The notes below the pieces were generated by a model. It did not search any database. It was not told where the DNA came from and worked only from the letters and a program-made list of their open reading frames with translations. From Chitinophagaceae bacterium (GTDB lineage Bacteria; Bacteroidota; Bacteroidia; Chitinophagales; Chitinophagaceae), in contig CANJJU010000002.1 of the NCBI GenBank assembly GCA_947474815.1, forward strand, positions 1-49,787: a stretch of DNA of 49,787 nt. The letters run 5' to 3'. This document shows, in pieces, positions 18,154 to 26,408 of the stretch. The position numbers were made by a program, and so were the translations under genes. The stretch's first letter is position 1. Every line of letters starts with the position of its first letter.

Positions 18154-19215
18154 TCAGTTTCTTTTTACTGCCGAAATAGTTGGTAAAAATCTTGTGTTAT
18201 TAAGGAAGCTGCTATCGGTCAAAGTATATAAAAAGTGCACTAGTTCATTCTTTTCTTTGATTGTTATTGAAATCCTGTTCTTTAATTTTTTATCCAATGT
18301 AGGTTGTGAAGTATCTATGCCGGTTCTATAAAATTCAACTACATCATATAAAGAATACAATCTTCCATCATGCATATAAGGGAAACTGCGTTGGGTATTT
18401 CTAAGGGTAGGCACTTTAAATTTCAATGAGTCACTACTTACATTGGTAATCCCTTGTCTCCCTATATCATGAAATCTATTCAGGGAAAGTCCATTGTTTC
18501 TAAAGCTATTGTCTGTAAATAACGGCTCTTGATGACAAGAAGAACAATGTTGCTTATAAACTTGGTAGCCTCTTTTTTCGTAATCAGTATAACTAGATTC
18601 TCCGCGCATTACTTTATCGTACTTGCTATTATAAGAAACAAGGCTTCCGGTAAACTGAGCCAATGCTTTGAGCATACGTTGGCTATTGATCATCGTGTCT
18701 CCAAAAGCTGCTTTGAACATACTCAAGTACACACTATCTTTTCTTAATTTATGTAACACATTTGGAATGGTTTCTCCCATTTCATTTGCAGCGGTAATGG
18801 GCGCCAGTGGCTGCACTTCTATGTGGTTGATTGCTCCATCCCAATGAAATTCTTTCATCCAAGCTAGATTGATCAATGCAGGCGCATTTCGTTTGGTAAA
18901 AGAATTTTCTACCCCATGGCTTAGATCATGATCAAATGTAGAAAAAGAAGCGAAATTTTGATGGCAGCTAGCACAGCTGATTTCTCCATCTTTACTCAAG
19001 CGTCCATCATAAAATAATTTCTTTCCAAGTTGAAATCCTTGTTCCGTTAATTTATTTTTTGCAAAAATGTCAATCTTAGGTACTGGCCATCCCTTTGGAA
19101 CAATCAACTTGATAGGATCAGGTTGTTTGTAGCCAAATTTATTTGAAGCGCTCATTAATAATAAAGCAACTACAATAAATAATAAAATGCAGATACTAAT
19201 TTTTGTCTTCTTCAA
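18154..19215 (-). CDS. Di-heme cytochrome c peroxidase, MbnH/MauG-like
   Basis: A 353-residue periplasmic di-heme enzyme. An N-terminal membrane/signal segment (about 7-22) precedes two heme c sites, CASCH (81-85) and CSSCH (224-228); PYMHDGRL (279-286) is the segment near the active-site heme. The family includes bacterial cytochrome c peroxidases, MauG and MbnH. Because it directly follows an MbnP gene and overlaps it by 20 nt, the likely role is MbnH-like: oxidising a tryptophan of MbnP to form its copper site. That is inference from context and family. The start is TTG inside the mbnP 3' end; the next ATG would destroy the signal segment. Confidence 0.85.
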   Translation of the reverse strand: MKKTKISICILLFIVVALLLMSASNKFGYKQPDPIKLIVPKGWPVPKIDIFAKNKLTEQGFQLGKKLFYDGRLSKDGEISCASCHQNFASFSTFDHDLSHGVENSFTKRNAPALINLAWMKEFHWDGAINHIEVQPLAPITAANEMGETIPNVLHKLRKDSVYLSMFKAAFGDTMINSQRMLKALAQFTGSLVSYNSKYDKVMRGESSYTDYEKRGYQVYKQHCSSCHQEPLFTDNSFRNNGLSLNRFHDIGRQGITNVSSDSLKFKVPTLRNTQRSFPYMHDGRLYSLYDVVEFYRTGIDTSQPTLDKKLKNRISITIKEKNELVHFLYTLTDSSFLNNTRFLPTISAVKRN

Positions 19216-19984
19216 GATAGGATATGTGTTTTATTGAAAATAGACCATTGAAATTACTAGCAATTTTTTTAGCTAAGGCTCCGGGCAACATACAGACAGG
19301 TGTTTCATTAATTTTTATAGCATGGGGATTATTCCAAAAATCATCAAGATGCAACACAACTTCTATTTCAGTTGTTGTATTTTTTTTAATAGCTATCATT
19401 GATTGATCTGTTGGAAACAATTGAATGGCAGTAGCTGCATTATTGTCTCCCTTATATCCTCCTATATGATATTGAATTCTTTGCAAATCTGCAGAGGAAG
19501 AAGGAGAAAAGCCTTCTAGCTTAAAAAAAACGTATCCGCTGTTCCATGTCCAGAACATATCATTAATTGGATCCAATGCACCTGTTTGCGCCCCGCTGCA
19601 ATTATCAATGCTGTCTACCCCTAACGTAAATCCGAGATTATTATACTCCCCAACGGGTACTTCTATTGTTAAGCAATTGTTTTGTGCAGAAGCATCCACA
19701 AGGAAATAATGGTGCTTGCTTTTTTTTATGATACTTTCTGAAAGACTATAATTCCCCACATAATATTTTAATTTATTGACAGTATAATCTTCTCCAAAAG
19801 GATTTTGATAAACTTTGTCTTTTAAAATAATTGGCACATTGTTTACAGAATTTGTAAATGTTATTTTCAATTGACCTGTAGGTGCCTGACTGTACGACAA
19901 CAAAGGGCTCATTAAAAAAAGTAGACTATAAATTATTTTTTGTTGCTTGAGTATTCCCAACAATTTTGATTGCTGATTAATCAT
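19196..19984 (-). CDS. MbnP-family copper-binding-type protein
   Basis: A 262-residue secreted protein of the MbnP family. A signal peptide ends near residue 32 (LLSYSQ). Family-like features are the region MFWTWNSGYVFFKLEG (143-158, Trp145 and Trp147), GGYKGDNN after HI (173-182), and cysteines 104, 129 and 231. In the methanotroph MbnP, a tryptophan converted to kynurenine by MbnH is needed for copper binding; which Trp here would be modified cannot be told. It overlaps arfB upstream by 8 nt (ATGATTAA) and mbnH downstream by 20 nt, so the three are translationally coupled. Confidence 0.82.
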   Translation of the reverse strand: MINQQSKLLGILKQQKIIYSLLFLMSPLLSYSQAPTGQLKITFTNSVNNVPIILKDKVYQNPFGEDYTVNKLKYYVGNYSLSESIIKKSKHHYFLVDASAQNNCLTIEVPVGEYNNLGFTLGVDSIDNCSGAQTGALDPINDMFWTWNSGYVFFKLEGFSPSSSADLQRIQYHIGGYKGDNNAATAIQLFPTDQSMIAIKKNTTTEIEVVLHLDDFWNNPHAIKINETPVCMLPGALAKKIASNFNGLFSIKHISYLEEDKN

Positions 19985-20378
19985 TCAATTTGATTTTTTT
20001 TCTTTGAGTCTTTTTTTCGGAAGACTTCTTTTTTGAATCCAATCTTTTTTCTTTTTTAGCACGACTTAATTTGGTAGCCTTTCTTTTTTTGGGAACAATT
20101 AGTGCTTTTTTCACAAGCAATGCCATCTTTTTTACTACCTCTTCTTTATTACTCAGCTGGGTTCGATGGAGTTGGCTCTTTACTAGTAAAAATCCGGAAG
20201 AAGTAATCTTATTAGCTAGTTTTTCTTTAATCAGGCTTTTTTCTATCTCTGAAAATAGCGCTGAAGATTCCACGTTCCAATATCCCTCTACCATTGTCTC
20301 CACTTTATTGACATGCTGACCGCCCTTTCCACCGCTTCTGGCAGTTTTAAATTGTATTTCTTTTTGAAAGTCGGGCAT
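19977..20378 (-). CDS. arfB: Peptidyl-tRNA hydrolase ArfB (release-factor-like)
   Basis: A 133-residue stalled-ribosome rescue factor. It carries the catalytic GGQ (19-21 in SGGKGGQHVNKVET) and a Lys/Arg-rich C-terminal tail (from about residue 95) that binds the empty mRNA channel in ArfB. There is no codon-recognition domain. I chose the ATG at 20376-20378 (MPDFQKEI): the alternative start 8 codons upstream lies at the far side of an exact promoter -7 element whose end is 3 nt before this ATG. It heads the operon with mbnP and mbnH, with no obvious functional link. Confidence 0.88.
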   Translation of the reverse strand: MPDFQKEIQFKTARSGGKGGQHVNKVETMVEGYWNVESSALFSEIEKSLIKEKLANKITSSGFLLVKSQLHRTQLSNKEEVVKKMALLVKKALIVPKKRKATKLSRAKKEKRLDSKKKSSEKKTQRKKIKLND

Positions 20379-20381
20379 ACC

Positions 20382-20389
20382 CAAAATTA
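20382..20389 (-). promoter_or_regulatory. -7 element for arfB-mbnP-mbnH
   Basis: TAATTTTG on the minus strand, an exact TAnnTTTG match, ends 3 nt before the chosen arfB ATG. It predicts a leaderless mRNA and argues against the longer arfB start. Confidence 0.45.
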
Positions 20390-20492
20390 CCAATAAATAC
20401 ATCTAAAAAGAGGTCATAATAGCCACTCATTTGGTTAATATTTCGGTAAGAACGAAAAATTGCACAAATTTGCATGAAACGACTCTTCGAAT

Positions 20493-21251
20493 ATGTCACA
20501 ACGGGTGTATCATTCAATTATTGAACGCAAGCAACAGCAGCAGAAGTCATTCGCTGTTTTGGTTGATCCTGATAAGGTGAATGATAGCAGTATGGAGGAA
20601 TTAATTGAGTTAGCCACAACAGCTAAAGTTGATTATTTTTTTGTAGGAGGAAGTTTGGTGATTTCTAATTATTTAGATGAATGTGTTCAATTTATAAAAA
20701 AGAGTTGCGATATCCCTGTGGTGCTCTTTCCAGGAAGTCCTTCCCAAGTGAGCAAGTATGCGGATGCGCTTTTGTATCTTTCTTTAATCAGCGGCCGAAA
20801 TCCTGAATTGTTAATTGGTCAACATGTTATTTCTGCTCCCCTTGTAAAGCAAAGTGGGCTTGAAATTATGTCAACTGGATATATGGTGATAGATGGGGGT
20901 GCTCCTACAACTGTTTCTTATATTAGCAATGCGGCGCCCTTGCCATCCAATAAAAATGAAATTGCTATGTGCACGGCTATGGCAGGCGAGATGCTTGGAA
21001 TGAAATTAATTTATATGGATGCAGGTAGCGGAGCGCAAAAAAGCATTTCTGAAGAAATGATACAAAAAGTTTCTTCTTGTATTGAAGTTCCGCTCATTGT
21101 AGGAGGTGGAATAACCAGTGCAGAAAAAGCCTATCTCAATTGTAAGGCTGGTGCAGATATTATCGTAGTGGGGAATGCTATAGAAAAAGATCCAATATTA
21201 ATTAAAGAGATTGCTGCAGCTGTTCATAGTGTAAAAAAAATGGCTGTTTAA
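20493..21251 (+). CDS. pcrB: Geranylgeranylglyceryl/heptaprenylglyceryl phosphate synthase
   Basis: A 252-residue TIM-barrel prenyltransferase that joins a polyprenyl diphosphate to sn-glycerol-1-phosphate, giving an ether lipid of archaeal stereochemistry. Seen: FAVLVDPDKV (N-terminal Asp for Mg), FFVGGSLV, PVVLFPGSPSQVS, MDAGSGAQ, PLIVGGGITSAEKA and ADIIVVGNAIE, which together bind G1P. Bacteroidota members belong to group II GGGPS and in several cases make geranylgeranylglyceryl phosphate; chain length here is not predictable by eye. It stands alone, converging on the LytTR regulator with a 6-bp gap. Confidence 0.93.
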   Translation: MSQRVYHSIIERKQQQQKSFAVLVDPDKVNDSSMEELIELATTAKVDYFFVGGSLVISNYLDECVQFIKKSCDIPVVLFPGSPSQVSKYADALLYLSLISGRNPELLIGQHVISAPLVKQSGLEIMSTGYMVIDGGAPTTVSYISNAAPLPSNKNEIAMCTAMAGEMLGMKLIYMDAGSGAQKSISEEMIQKVSSCIEVPLIVGGGITSAEKAYLNCKAGADIIVVGNAIEKDPILIKEIAAAVHSVKKMAV

Positions 21252-21257
21252 CATTCA

Positions 21258-21986
21258 TTACAAACTCATCATTTCTTTAAACTTAACAGCTTGTCTTCGG
21301 CTGACTTCAATTTTTTCTCCTCCAATTAAATCAATTAGAAGGCCTCCATTAAAATAGGGCTCTACTTTATCTATCATCCGAAGGTTTATAATTTGTTTTC
21401 GATTTGCTCTAAAAAATGTTTTCTCATCAAGCCTATCTTCCAATGCATTCAAAGACTTTAATATTAAGGGCTTATTCGTTCCAAAGAAAACTTTAGCATA
21501 GTTACCCACGCTTTCAAATAAGCGCACTTCCGAAAGTTTTACAAACCAGCATCTTTCTCCATCTTTCACAAAAACCTGATCATTGGCTGTTAACAATCCC
21601 TTGTTTTGAACATTCATTACTGCCATTTCTTTTTCTTCGCTCTGTGCTAATTTTTGAATTGCTTCGCTGAGTCGCTTAGGCTCTATGGGCTTCATTAAAT
21701 AATCCAGTGCATTTACTTCAAATGCTTTCAAGGCGAATTCGTTGTATGCAGTGGTAAAAATTACACGAGGCGATTTCTCTATTTCAAGCAACATATCGAA
21801 GCCTGTTTTGATAGGCATTTGAATATCTAAAAATATCAGATCAGGAGATAGCTCTTCAATTTTTTCAATTCCTTCATTTGCATTGGCGGCTTCCCCAATT
21901 ACTTCTATTTCAGAGAAATCTTGTAAAAGTTTTTTTAGTTCATTTCTAGCAAGCCTTTCATCATCAATAATCAGTGCTTTATACAT
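21258..21986 (-). CDS. LytTR-family response regulator
   Basis: A 242-residue response regulator. The receiver domain (about 1-120) has DDE (8-10), phosphoacceptor Asp54 (LIFLDIQMP) and Lys in LMKPIEP. The DNA-binding LytTR domain (about 135-242) shows VRLFESVGNYAKVFF, FFRANRKQIINL and VSRRQAVKFKEMM. It is 19 bp downstream of its sensor kinase on the same strand, so the two form one system. Target genes are unknown. Confidence 0.95.
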   Translation of the reverse strand: MYKALIIDDERLARNELKKLLQDFSEIEVIGEAANANEGIEKIEELSPDLIFLDIQMPIKTGFDMLLEIEKSPRVIFTTAYNEFALKAFEVNALDYLMKPIEPKRLSEAIQKLAQSEEKEMAVMNVQNKGLLTANDQVFVKDGERCWFVKLSEVRLFESVGNYAKVFFGTNKPLILKSLNALEDRLDEKTFFRANRKQIINLRMIDKVEPYFNGGLLIDLIGGEKIEVSRRQAVKFKEMMSL

Positions 21987-22005
21987 TGCAATTCAATTTT
22001 TAAAT

Positions 22006-23067
22006 TTAAGCAGGAGTAATGTTGACTGGCATTACAATTTTACACTCTACTATATTGCTGTCTTCCAAATTTCTGATTTCGAAATGAGCTTTTCCATTGT
22101 ATAATAGATTCAATCTATCCTGTGTGCTTTTAATGCCAAATCCGCTTTCGGTATGTATTTTATTTTCATTTAATTGCCCAGAATTTTGCACAATAAGTTG
22201 ATGAGTATTGTTTTTAAAACTTGAGCTTATTCTAATAAATCCTCCGTTGATCTGCTTGCTCACACCATGTTTGATCGCATTCTCTACCAATGTTTGTAGC
22301 ATCATGGGAGGGATTGGTTGAGTGATGGTGTTTTCCTCGATGTCAAAATCTATTTTTAATCTTTCTTCAAACCTCATTTGTTCTAAAGCAAGGTAGTCTT
22401 TTACAATTTCTAATTCCTGGCTTAAGGGAACGGTTTCTAGTTTTTCCATTTGCATACTGCTGCGCAGGATGTTGCTTATTTCTGTAATAGCAGTTCTTGC
22501 TCTTTGAGGATTTTCATCAATAAGTGCGCGAATGCTATTGAGGGAATTAAAAATAAAATGCGGGTTGATATGGGCTTTAATGGTTTTTAATTCCAATGAT
22601 TTTACTGTAGCCTCTAATCTTAAGGTATCTAATTGCTGACGTCTATTTCTTTCTACAAAGTGGTAGATATAATAAATCATATTCCATACGAGCAAGATCC
22701 AAACTGAACTAAAGCTACTCAAGAAGAAACGTTCTATTTCGCTGTATTTTTTTAATCTTTCAGGCTGATAATGTAACGTGTAGTCAATGAGTTCTGCTAT
22801 AAATCCAAAGGCCAAAGAAAAAAGTAGGGTAAAGGAAATCAGAAATAAAATTTGTTTTTTTAATGACTTTTGAAGCACATGGAAGTAAAGAATATTCCAC
22901 CGCATGAAGTGAGTAATCATCAATCCCACTAAAATGGTTAATAATAAACTTGGAAAATAGAGGGAGTCGGCTTTTCCGAATGTTAATACAAAAAAAATAT
23001 TGATTGCAGCAAAGGTTGTCCAGCCAGCAATTTGACACCACCAATAAATTGAAATGCGTTTAAACAT
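22006..23067 (-). CDS. LytS-type sensor histidine kinase
   Basis: A 353-residue membrane kinase. Four hydrophobic segments (about 12-32, 38-58, 72-93, 117-136) are followed by the His_kinase domain with HINPHFIFNSLNSIR (166-180; His170 likely phosphoacceptor), and an HATPase domain with PPMMLQTLVENAIKHG and GFGIKSTQDRL. There is no large extracellular sensor, so the signal is probably sensed in the membrane. It is co-transcribed with the LytTR regulator that follows. Confidence 0.94.
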   Translation of the reverse strand: MFKRISIYWWCQIAGWTTFAAINIFFVLTFGKADSLYFPSLLLTILVGLMITHFMRWNILYFHVLQKSLKKQILFLISFTLLFSLAFGFIAELIDYTLHYQPERLKKYSEIERFFLSSFSSVWILLVWNMIYYIYHFVERNRRQQLDTLRLEATVKSLELKTIKAHINPHFIFNSLNSIRALIDENPQRARTAITEISNILRSSMQMEKLETVPLSQELEIVKDYLALEQMRFEERLKIDFDIEENTITQPIPPMMLQTLVENAIKHGVSKQINGGFIRISSSFKNNTHQLIVQNSGQLNENKIHTESGFGIKSTQDRLNLLYNGKAHFEIRNLEDSNIVECKIVMPVNITPA

Positions 23068-23239
23068 AGTATTGTAAAGCTAATCAGTTTTTTAAAAAAT
23101 CGGTTCAAACACTTGACAAATGGCCAAATCTCGTTTTGGGAGGCACCTCGAATGTTAGAGGGCTTGCTATTTATTATTCTGTTACTATTAAAATAATTAG
23201 CCGATTATGTTTAGTTTTACAACAAAGACACACTTTCAG

Positions 23240-24271
23240 ATGGGAAATCCCAATTTAAATGCGAATAAAGATTCTTTACAATCTGCCGATAAGGAGTTTG
23301 AAAATAATATCCGCCCAGGATTTATAAATGAATTTAGTGGCCAAGGTCAAATCATTGACAATATTACCGTATTTATCAAGGCGTCAAAATTAAGGGGGGA
23401 AGCATTAGACCATATTTTATTTCATGGTCCTCCAGGATTAGGCAAAACAACCTTGTCTAGAATAGTAGCGAATGAGATGGGGGTCAACATTAAAGAAACT
23501 TCTGGCCCTGTAATAGAAAAACCAGGTGATTTAGCAGGCCTACTTACAAACTTAGAACCGAATGATGTTCTTTTTATTGATGAGATTCACCGACTTAGCA
23601 CCGTGGTGGAAGAATATTTATATGCCGCAATGGAAGATTATCGAATTGACATTATGATTGATAGCGGCCCCAATGCTAGAAGTGTTCAGCTAAATTTAAA
23701 TCCCTTCACCTTAATTGGTGCTACTACTAGAAGCGGCTTGCTTTCGGCTCCTTTATTGTCGAGATTTGGCATAAAAGCTCGACTAGAATATTATGATGCC
23801 GAAACATTAAAAAATATTATTCTAAGAAGCTCAAAAATTCTCAACACAATCATTAATGCAGATGCTGCCGCTGAAATTGCACGCAGAAGCAGAGGCACTC
23901 CTAGAATTGCAAATAGTTTATTACGAAGGGTAAGAGATTTTGCTCAAGTGCTTGGAACAGGTATCATTGATATGGAGATCACAAAACATTCTTTAAAAGC
24001 CTTGAATGTAGATCAGCATGGATTGGATGAGATGGACAATCGTATACTAAGCACCATTATTGAAAAATTTAAGGGAGGTCCTGTTGGAATAACTACTATT
24101 GCGACCGCTGTTGGAGAAGAGACTGGTACTTTAGAGGAGGTGTATGAGCCTTTTTTAATTCAGGAAGGATTTATCATGCGAACACCTAGAGGTAGAGAGG
24201 CTACAGAAAAAGCATACAAGCACTTAGGAAAAGTGCCGCACAAAGGCGGCACTCAATCAGATTTATTTTGA
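23240..24271 (+). CDS. ruvB: Holliday junction helicase subunit RuvB
   Basis: The AAA+ motor that drives branch migration with RuvA. Seen: Walker [10 protein letters not shown], Walker [13 protein letters not shown], sensor [20 protein letters not shown], arginine-finger region, and the C-terminal winged helix [18 protein letters not shown] chose the ATG at 23240 ([11 protein letters not shown], 343 aa, the usual family length and start); an in-frame ATG 11 codons earlier adds [11 protein letters not shown], which is unlike the family. The last codons contain a strong hairpin that may be a terminator for the opposite gene. Confidence 0.96.
   Translation: MGNPNLNANKDSLQSADKEFENNIRPGFINEFSGQGQIIDNITVFIKASKLRGEALDHILFHGPPGLGKTTLSRIVANEMGVNIKETSGPVIEKPGDLAGLLTNLEPNDVLFIDEIHRLSTVVEEYLYAAMEDYRIDIMIDSGPNARSVQLNLNPFTLIGATTRSGLLSAPLLSRFGIKARLEYYDAETLKNIILRSSKILNTIINADAAAEIARRSRGTPRIANSLLRRVRDFAQVLGTGIIDMEITKHSLKALNVDQHGLDEMDNRILSTIIEKFKGGPVGITTIATAVGEETGTLEEVYEPFLIQEGFIMRTPRGREATEKAYKHLGKVPHKGGTQSDLF
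24232..24253 (-). terminator. Hairpin in ruvB 3' end, likely terminator of the opposite regulator gene
   Basis: A perfect 8-bp GC-rich stem AGTGCCGC/GCGGCACT with a 6-nt loop lies 25 bp past the minus-strand regulator stop but inside ruvB. On the minus strand it is followed by TTTTCC. It codes for VPHKGGT in ruvB. Confidence 0.5.
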
Positions 24272-24277
24272 GGTAGT

Positions 24278-24976
24278 TTATTCTGTAATAACCAATCGGA
24301 ATCCATTTCCATGAATATTTACAATTTCTAATTTGGCATCTTCTTTCAGGTATTTGCGCAATTTTGCAATATACACATCCATGCTTCTTCCATTGAAATA
24401 AGTATCACTTCCCCATATTTTTTTAAGGGCTGCTTCTCTTGGCAATAAATCATTCTTATATTCTGCAAGCATTTTAAGCAATTCATTTTCTTTTGGAGAA
24501 AGCGTTTGAACTTTTCCGTTAACACCCAATTCTCGCAATCTAGGATTAAAGTGATATTTTCCTAAATCGAATTCTGCATTTGTTTCTTCACGATGCACTT
24601 CTTCATTTCTTTTAAGAATCGCTTTTATTTTATGCAATAATACTTCGCTATCAAACGGCTTTGTAATATAATCGTCCGCTCCTAATTTATATCCTTGAAT
24701 AATATCTTCTTTCATTGTTTTAGCGCTTAAAAAGAAAAGAGGCACATCAGGATTAATGTCTCTAATTTCTTCTGCTACTTTAAATCCGTCCATATTGGGC
24801 ATCATTACATCTAGCAAGCAGATATCGAATTTCTCTCGTTGAAAAGCAGCCAATCCTAAACGACCATCTCTTTCTAGTATTACATCATAATCGTTTAATT
24901 CGAGGTAATTTTTTAATACCATTCCGAGGTTAGTATCATCTTCACACAGTAAGATTTTTGGTTTTGCTGTTTCCAT
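24278..24976 (-). CDS. OmpR-family response regulator (RprY-like)
   Basis: A 232-residue regulator. Receiver domain with Glu12-Asp13-Asp14, phosphoacceptor Asp56 (CLLDVMMPNMDG), Thr/Ser in FLSAKT and Lys in DYITKPF; then a winged-helix output domain (about 132-230; LSPKENELLKMLAEY, RSMDVYIAKLRKYL, NIHGNGFRLV). The sequence resembles Bacteroidota RprY. No kinase gene is next to it, so the partner (RprX-like) must be elsewhere. The second di-heme peroxidase gene lies 121 bp upstream on the same strand. It converges on ruvB with a 6-bp gap. Confidence 0.92.
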   Translation of the reverse strand: METAKPKILLCEDDTNLGMVLKNYLELNDYDVILERDGRLGLAAFQREKFDICLLDVMMPNMDGFKVAEEIRDINPDVPLFFLSAKTMKEDIIQGYKLGADDYITKPFDSEVLLHKIKAILKRNEEVHREETNAEFDLGKYHFNPRLRELGVNGKVQTLSPKENELLKMLAEYKNDLLPREAALKKIWGSDTYFNGRSMDVYIAKLRKYLKEDAKLEIVNIHGNGFRLVITE

Positions 24977-25097
24977 ATATAGTTAGTTTATAATTACAAA
25001 TTAGACTAATCATTTTTTAATTACCAATTATACTGCCTAATTTTTTGTTAAAGGTCTCAAGGTAGGATAAACGGCCGACAAGCCTCTGACTAGCGTT

Positions 25098-26108
25098 TTA
25101 CTTATGAATAATTGAAGTCAGTTGATTGCGCATTGATGCTTCTCTTTTTGCAAACTTCTTATCTGTCAATGTTTTTAAAAAGGCTATTAAGTCCTTTTTT
25201 TCTTTTTCTGTCAATCCAAGTGGTTGTTGAAGTGAAGGGTCGATATTAATAGCATCGGGAACAATCTTCTTAGGATTGTTGTAATAATCTACCACCTCTT
25301 CCAATGTAGCAAACATTCCATTGTGCATATAGGGTGCAGTTACAGCAATGTTTCTCAGTCCAGGCGTTTTAAATTTTCCTAGATCCTTTTTTTGCTTTGT
25401 AATTAGAAATCTTCCGCTGTCATTTAAATCTTTAGCATTAAAAAGTCCAATGTTTTTAAAATCATCATTTGTAAAGTCCTCTCTAAAATGGCAATCAAAA
25501 CACTTTGCTTTCTCGCTTATAAATACCTGTCTGCCTCTTTCTTCACTTGCTGATATTTTTTTTATATTATTGCCCCAATCGTCGAATTTACTATCGATTG
25601 TTTCAAGTGTGTTTTCGTAAGCAGCAAATGCGGCGCCTATATTTTGAGCGGTGACAGTTTGATTGTAAATCTTTTTAAAAAGCGCGCTATATAGGGGCGA
25701 ATTATTTAATCGGATAATTGCGTCTTGAATGGGTAATCCCATTTCATCTGGATGGCTGATGGGCATGAGCGCTTGTTCTTTTAATGAAGCGGATCTTCCA
25801 TCCCAAAAATAGTAGGGCCTGTTTTTCATATTTAATACAGACGGGGTATTTCTTTTAGTCAGTTTGCCCCCAATGCCAATACTAAAAGCCATTGTGTCTG
25901 CAAAGGCGAAAGCGGGCTTGTGACAGCTAGCGCAACTTAACGACGAGTCAAGAGAGAGTATTTTTTCGTTGAATAATTTTTCGCCTAAAGTGGCGGGATT
26001 GTCGTTTTCTCGAGGCGAATAAAATGTAGAAAAACCAGCAATACCAAAACAAGCCACTACTAATAAAATTGAAAAAATCGTTAATCGCATAGATGTAAAG
26101 TTAATCAT
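25098..26108 (-). CDS. Di-heme cytochrome c peroxidase
   Basis: A 336-residue periplasmic di-heme peroxidase. A signal/anchor segment at about 8-25 is followed by CASCH (59-63) and CFDCH (203-207), and PYMHNGMF (259-266) in the active-site loop. It likely reduces hydrogen peroxide with electrons from a cytochrome or copper protein. It differs from the MbnH-like paralogue at 18154 by lacking an MbnP neighbour and by a shorter N-terminal region. The start could also be Met7 (MRLTIFSILL), which gives a more compact signal peptide. Confidence 0.9.
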   Translation of the reverse strand: MINFTSMRLTIFSILLVVACFGIAGFSTFYSPRENDNPATLGEKLFNEKILSLDSSLSCASCHKPAFAFADTMAFSIGIGGKLTKRNTPSVLNMKNRPYYFWDGRSASLKEQALMPISHPDEMGLPIQDAIIRLNNSPLYSALFKKIYNQTVTAQNIGAAFAAYENTLETIDSKFDDWGNNIKKISASEERGRQVFISEKAKCFDCHFREDFTNDDFKNIGLFNAKDLNDSGRFLITKQKKDLGKFKTPGLRNIAVTAPYMHNGMFATLEEVVDYYNNPKKIVPDAINIDPSLQQPLGLTEKEKKDLIAFLKTLTDKKFAKREASMRNQLTSIIHK

Positions 26109-26244
26109 CCTTACAATGATTTTTATTATTTAGAACCTGGATAAGCCTTGGATTTACTACAATAAGATTGCTAATTATTTGTATAACAAGGTGAATACAA
26201 GCTCAATAAATTACCGTTCAATCAATAGAATCAAAAAAGTGAAG

Positions 26245-26276
26245 GTGTTTTAACGGCAAAAGAGCGTTAAAAACAC
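26245..26276 (+). repeat. Inverted repeat upstream of small ORF
   Basis: GTGTTTTAACG (26245-26255) pairs with CGTTAAAAACAC (26265-26276) with one bulged A, 9-nt loop. On the plus strand it ends 17 nt before the small ORF ATG; on the minus strand it is followed by a T-rich stretch and could also be a terminator. Confidence 0.45.
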
Positions 26277-26293
26277 TTAAAAAAATAGTACAA

Positions 26294-26371
26294 ATGGTTT
26301 GGCTAGCATTAATATACCTATTACTTTTACATCGGTTTTTCATAGGATATTGGATTTTAAAGCGGGGCTAG
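26294..26371 (+). CDS. Possible 25-aa membrane peptide
   Basis: ATG at 26294 to TAG at 26369-26371. The first 13 residues (MVWLALIYLLLLH) are strongly hydrophobic, followed by RFFIGYW and a basic end KRG, which could form a single membrane helix with a positive-inside tail. No Shine-Dalgarno sequence or exact TAnnTTTG is seen upstream. The stop codon lies inside the terminator hairpin. It may be chance, or part of a small RNA instead of a protein gene. Confidence 0.3.
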   Translation: MVWLALIYLLLLHRFFIGYWILKRG

Positions 26372-26400
26372 ATTTTTATCTTGGCCCCTTTTTTATTTTT
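26364..26400 (+). terminator. Terminator-like hairpin with T-tract
   Basis: GGGGC/GCCCC core stem (26364-26368 and 26384-26388), extendable by weaker pairs, with TTTTTTATTTTT following on the plus strand. On the minus strand it lies 20 bp after the recQ stop with an A-tract before it, so it may serve both directions. Confidence 0.6.
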
Positions 26401-26408
26401 ATTCCTAT

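Larger units (their letters stand above)
26109..26408. other. 300-bp region between recQ and the peroxidase gene
   Basis: Contains no long gene. It holds an imperfect inverted repeat (26245-26276), a 25-codon plus-strand ORF (26294-26371) and a terminator-like hairpin with a T-tract (26364-26400), arranged as one rightward unit. The rest is AT-rich with no recognised signal. Confidence 0.6.
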
